From Lucifuga dentata (lineage: Eukaryota; Chordata; Actinopteri; Ophidiiformes; Bythitidae), in contig VXCM01000206.1 in assembly GCA_014773175.1 (NCBI GenBank), forward strand, positions 1 through 64,000: a stretch of DNA of 64,000 nt, read 5' to 3'. Of this stretch, positions 60,101-64,000 are shown one piece after another. The position numbers and the translations under genes were made by a program. Position 1 is the stretch's first letter. Each line of letters opens with the position of its first letter. The notes under the pieces are model-generated. The model ran no database searches and was not told where the DNA came from. It worked only from the letters and a program-made list of their open reading frames with translations.

Positions 60101-63100
60101 TCATTCACAAACACCGTCAGCGTAATGTCTGAAGGTCCTGGAGGCACCAAAATCAAATATCAAATGACACACCAGATTTTTGTTTAAGGAGAGATTTTAA
60201 GAAGATCTCTCCTTTTGGACTATGCATTTATACAGAACAATTCTAGGATCATTAGATCTGCAATATAACTGGAAATGTACATAAGACCCAACATAAGACC
60301 TCTATTGGGAAGACATGCTGGTTTTACATTCTTTTATTCTGCACCCAAGTATACTGCATGATCAGCATGTAAAAGTGAAGCATAATACAGATTTTTTTTC
60401 AGCCCTCACACAGCAGACAAGGCAACACTCACTATTCAATGCCCATCCGTCGGCATAATGCCAGAACTCCAAGCAGGCCCTTTCTGTTGGCTCCATGGGT
60501 TCACTCTCCAGTCGGGCAATTTCCTCTCTGTTAATGTTAGAGGGCAAGAAGAGAGCAAAGTGGCCTGTAGAGAGATAGAGAGAGAATAAACCCATACATA
60601 TTATATATTTTTGTCCAAAACTTCTAGTGCCCTCCTTTTCTGAGCCAGTCCAACATGACTTTTGAAATTTTATTGATATAGACTACATGTTAGGAGATTT
60701 TTATGTCAAATATGACTTTAAAACATAGTCAGTTCAATTTTAGTCATAGTTTAACTAAAATTTAAGGAGTAAGCTGTTTAAGCAAACACACTACAGGCCA
60801 GACATTTGAGGCCACCCCAGATTAAAAAAAAAAAAAAAAAAAAATCATCAATACACTGTTTAACAATTTATTACACAGGAAATGACAAAAAAGTATATAA
60901 AATAAATGTAACTAATTAGTTTTCAAGAAGAATTTACCAACAAGAGCACATTATGTAGCCACTATGACTTAAGAAATGATTTTTAATGAAGGCATGCTCA
61001 GTCTGTATTAGTGCACTGACACTCTGATTGTTTTCCAACTCCCTTGCTCAAACTCCCTTGCTGATGTGTTTTAACATTTTATTCAATAGCTGCTGTCTGC
61101 CTTCTCCCAGATCATTTTGTGATTAACTTGCTACACAGTCTGCTCATGCTAAATCTGGGGGTGGCCTCAAACTTTTGGCCTGTAGTGTACTTATGACATG
61201 AAAGGTTACGACAATAGTGACCAACCTAAAGGAGAGTTAGTGGAATGGTCCCTTTCTGGGATAAAAAGACCGGTGGCCCCTGCGAGCCAGTCCCAGTCCA
61301 CTCCAACCTCTGCAGGAGGATTGTTCACCCAGCCACAGTAATCCATCTCAAAATCACAAAAACCTGTAAGGAATAACACACAACATATCCCTTTTCAGCT
61401 TTTGTACCTTTCTTTATTAATGCATGTTATATTTGAGGTCCACAGTGTTCACTAACCTGGTGGTGGACAGGCACCATTCAGGACAGTGAGGTCATCAATG
61501 GCTATGTCTCTCCTTATTCCATCCCCCACCACTGCCTCAAAAATCACCTGTGACTCAGAATAAGAGAGCACATAAATTTCCACACAGCCCTGTCTCTTTA
61601 CCTTAACAGAGATGGTGCTGACTGAGCACAAACCATCAACTAAGATCACTGAATGTCAGTGTTCAGGGTCCAAGGAACTCAGTTAAGTGGATGATTTTGC
61701 AGAGTTAACCTCAGGCTGTGTTTTAAAATAGAGGAAGTTCCTGTTTTTATTTAGCAAAGTCATCCAGGTAATTCAGTTAAGATGGTTCTTGAAACAATAG
61801 GCCCCATTATACTGAAGTTTAGCAGCCGCTTTGCAGATTTTGATTTTGAGTATGTACATACAGTATTTGCATTTGTTCACATTTGGCAAGATGTTTTAAG
61901 ATTTAGCTGATTAGTTTTTTTCACAGCAGAGATTTTGAAGAGCAAAGCAGACATTTTCCAGGTTGCTTTTGATATAATTTTGTAGGCTATTCTGTAATCT
62001 ACATCAGTGTTTGTTTGCAAAATATACCAGAAAATACCATATAAATGCATATGTACCTGATATGTGCTATCAGGACTCAAAAGCGTCACTCTTCCGTGCC
62101 TCCAGCGATTTCCCTGATCTCCATTTCTGGTCCACAGCAAGTGGGGGCTTCTAGTGCTGTCAGGGGTCTGAAGATAAACACTGAGTACCCCCACGCCTCT
62201 TCCCTCCATGTAGTACCAAAACATTAAGCATTCCCCATCAGAGGGTGTGNGTACCCCCACGCCTCTTCCCTCCATGTAGTACCAAAACATTAAGCATTCC
62301 CCATCAGAGGGTGTGGGCTCCATCACTGCAGTCACCATACAGCCTCTGGACCCCACAGGGTGACTCCACAACTCAGCACTCAGGTAGTAACCTGCAGATA
62401 AAATGGCGACATAGTATGCGTGTTCAAATTCTTAATTGACTTTGTGTGTGTGTATGTTTGTGTGTGCATGTTTTCATGTATGTGTGTGCATGTATGGAGT
62501 CACAAAGTGGCTGCATGTAAAACATCCACAATAAATAAGGCAGGCATCCCTTGAGCCAATCAGTAATAAAATGTATCATCTCTCCTTTCATAAGTAGAAA
62601 TTTGAAACTTTAATCAGGATCAGTTGCATCTGAAAGATCAAATTTGTGTAAAAAATGTTGACCTTTACAATTATAGCACCATTTATGTACCAATCAATGC
62701 GCAGAGACAGCATTCATCCATTTTAGAAGTTCAAGTTAAAGTGAGACCAGTAACATCTACACTCCGTGGGATTTTACATTTGATTATCAGACAGACGGAA
62801 GAACAAGAAGAAAAAAGAATGAAAAATCAAAAGCGATATTTCACCTGTTCTGTCATGATTTTACAAGTTCACTGTATTAGCTGTGTGATCAGATTCATGA
62901 TTGAGGAGTGGCTTACCTTGCTCCGTCCCCAGGGTGTGATCTGTGGCTGGGCCTGATGAGTTGTGTGGCTGTGACGTCCCTCTGATTCGGCTCCAGCTGA
63001 AGTCTGCAGAAGGCTGGGGCTGCAAACCACAGAGGGAGCCCTGAAAGGTGCATTCCCTCTCAGCAGAGCAAGAGCCATTCTCACTGCTGGACAGCAATAT

Positions 63101-63897
63101 GTCATCGATGGATATGCTCCCTTGCTTATTGCCCACTTCTGCTTCTATAATAAACTGGAGAACAGCATCAATTCATTGGAGTGTAGGTTTAAAGAGTTCA
63201 TCGTGGAGAATGTCTTCACCTTCATCAGGATATGTTACACTACTCTTTCAAATGCCAGTGGAAGTGAAAATGAAAAAACACAGCTCTCAGAAGTGCATTG
63301 AAGTTAAACCATTTTCTCATAGGCTGCAAGAATACTAAAAAAACAGTAACCGTTTAAATGGATTTATCACATCATTTCATATGTCACAGTATCCATGTGG
63401 GTGAATTTACAAAAAATAGCAAAAAAATTACTTGAATTGGTGTGTCACTGGTGAAGGTAAGATCAACAAAGCGCCATTTGTTTCCCTGGGTGCCACTCCT
63501 CATCCAAACAACTGTCTTTGGTTCACCAGAACGCTTTGTGATAAACCTCAAAGAACCTGGAAATAAGTGAAGGTCAGGATAATGTGTGGTTATTAGGAAA
63601 GCCTGGTCATTTCAAATAAAGCTGGCAAAAAGACAGTCAATCTAAAAATGGTCAAATTAGTCTTAATTGTATGGATATTGATGAATGCTAATTTTCTTCT
63701 GTGGATACCTATACATTGAATTATTCCTGGATGTGTTACAGTATGGACAGTATGGAGGTGCTTACCAATGCTGCTGCCATATATGTGGTACCAGAAGCTG
63801 ACGCATATGACTCGACCTGCAGCTTGAGGGTAGCTGATGAGTCTGGCTGCTAATGAGGAATCTGGGTTGTTTCTAGTTGATGCATACATGTAGTAGC
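44361..63897 (-). CDS. malrd1: MAM and LDL-receptor class A domain protein 1 (5' end outside window)
   Basis: A very large type I membrane protein; mouse Malrd1 (Diet1) controls bile-acid balance through intestinal FGF15/19. I placed 45 exons with continuous phase (about 2,145 aa after removing the artefact at 62250). Exon right ends: 63897, 63556, 63154, 62391, 61547, 61363, 60564, 60137, 59912, 59448, 59246, 58992, 58664, 58457, 58144, 57961, 57316, 56854, 56163, 55890, 55668, 54730, 54452, 54155, 53670, 53408, 52348, 52060, 51759, 50862, 50546, 50234, 49664, 49431, 49071, 48518, 47647, 47183, 46542, 46173, 45923, 45630, 45119, 44625, 44462. Order: one partial and six complete MAM, LDLa, MAM, LDLa, four MAM, membrane helix, tail. 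MAM signatures recur (CDFE..W; FWYHM; GDxAIDDISL). Synteny with plxdc2 favours malrd1 over mamdc4. Confidence 0.88.
44733..44974. mobile_element. Foldback MITE, copy 8 (short)
   Basis: TTAAAGGACCACACCGGTGG at the left and CATGCAAAACTACTGGTATG near the right end. Sits in the intron between the membrane-segment exon and the first tail exon of malrd1. Confidence 0.75.
45124..45148. repeat. (CA)n microsatellite
   Basis: Run of CA units just upstream (gene sense) of the acceptor of the malrd1 membrane-helix exon; on the coding strand it lies in the intron about 5 bases before the acceptor region. Confidence 0.85.
47751..47998. repeat. Degenerate telomere-like TTAGGG segments
   Basis: Two clusters of imperfect TTAGGG units (47751-47785 and 47951-47998, for example GATTAGGGTTAGAGGGTTA) inside a malrd1 intron. 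Confidence 0.6.
51651..51759 (-). other. malrd1: malrd1 LDL-receptor class A-like module 2
   Basis: With NPCQ from the preceding exon it forms a diverged LDLa repeat ending [16 protein letters not shown]. The calcium ligands are partly altered ([10 protein letters not shown] in place of CxDxSDE). A Pro/Thr-rich linker ([19 protein letters not shown]) precedes it in exon 52060-51878. Confidence 0.8.
52750..52783. repeat. (TTTTC)n microsatellite
   Basis: About six TTTTC units in a malrd1 intron (52349-53316) that otherwise shows nothing coding. Confidence 0.9.
54036..54155 (-). other. malrd1: malrd1 LDL-receptor class A module 1
   Basis: A single phase 1-1 exon of 120 nt encoding a classical LDLa repeat with six cysteines and the calcium-binding end [16 protein letters not shown]. 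It is complete and should fold. Confidence 0.92.
60786..61190. mobile_element. Tc1/mariner-like MITE
   Basis: Terminal inverted repeats of about 35-40 bp: left ACACTACAGGCCAGACATTT then GAGGCCACCCC; right mirrored as GGGGTGGCCTCAAACTTTTG then GCCTGTAGTGT. No transposase. Inserted in the malrd1 intron between exons 61363-61226 and 60564-60433. Confidence 0.8.
62185..62315. other. malrd1: Duplicated flank around single N inside a malrd1 exon
   Basis: 65 bases at 62185-62249 are repeated exactly after the N at 62250. With the N the insertion is 66 nt, so it adds 22 false residues in frame to a MAM domain. Confidence 0.85.
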
Positions 63898-64000
63898 CTA
63901 TTTAAAAAAAAAAAAAAAAAAAAAAAAAATCATGTGATGTTAATCTGAATCATCAAGTATCAGTGGAGTGGATAATTTAATTAAGGGTGAATTTTTGAAA

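Larger units (their letters stand above)
55812..63897 (-). other. malrd1: malrd1 N-terminal MAM series in the window
   Basis: Seven consecutive MAM domains, the first lacking its start (beyond 63897). Domain starts: [10 protein letters not shown] at 63154-62917, [11 protein letters not shown] at 61363-61226, DCNFEQ at 59912-59741, [11 protein letters not shown] at 58457-58338, [11 protein letters not shown] at 57316-57097 and [12 protein letters not shown] at 55668-55516; the last domain ends in exon 54452-54237. The DCNFEQ domain is odd: an extra phase-1 intron splits it just after the CxFE motif, with the next exon at 59448-59329. A Thr/Pro-rich linker lies at the end of exon 59912-59741 before that domain. 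Confidence 0.85.

Noticed and set aside
44361..63897. Assignment to mamdc4 (endotubin) instead of malrd1
   Set aside because: Domain types are shared, but the protein is already over 2,100 aa and lies next to plxdc2 on the same strand, as MALRD1 does in human.

Overview
The window is nuclear DNA from a ray-finned fish, most likely a percomorph teleost. The evidence is intron-rich vertebrate genes with GT-AG junctions, AT-rich intergenic DNA, many microsatellites, and SINE and MITE types typical of fish. It is a draft assembly: there is a 460-base N gap at 13725-14184, and several single-N joins, four of which are flanked by the same 62-66 bp sequence on both sides.

Layout. 1300-3102 (minus): ackr4, an atypical chemokine receptor. 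6206-6698 (minus): a small two-exon gene for a secreted-looking peptide that I do not recognise. 9537-28901 (plus): myrip, the Rab27 effector linking organelles to myosin and actin, rebuilt here as 15 coding exons (about 1,443 aa), with one very large acidic exon carrying four copies of a short motif. 30770-39013 (minus): plxdc2, a single-pass receptor, in 14 coding exons. 40962-42418 (minus): a four-exon FKBP12-family prolyl isomerase of 108 aa. 44361 to beyond the right edge (minus): malrd1, a giant membrane protein made of MAM and LDL-receptor class A domains. I placed 45 exons, with 11 complete MAM domains, one partial MAM domain, two LDLa modules, a membrane segment and a short tail. Its 5' end lies outside the window.

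Exon boundaries were set by hand from splice sites. Reading-frame phase was checked across every junction, so the joined coordinates are internally consistent, but no transcript was available. The order malrd1 then plxdc2 on one strand matches human 10p12, as I recall it; the FKBP gene between them looks like an extra. myrip and plxdc2 converge tail to tail with about 1.9 kb between them.

Non-coding content: at least eight copies or fragments of one foldback/TTAA-ended MITE family, a Tc1-like MITE, two copies of a tRNA-derived SINE, a tRNA-Asp-like sequence, an array of three diverged ~525 bp units inside a myrip intron ending in an antisense TATA box and splice donor, and many simple repeats. 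The genes do not form one pathway. The best candidates for new biology are the unrecognised peptide gene, the expanded repeat exon of myrip, and the antisense promoter-like array.
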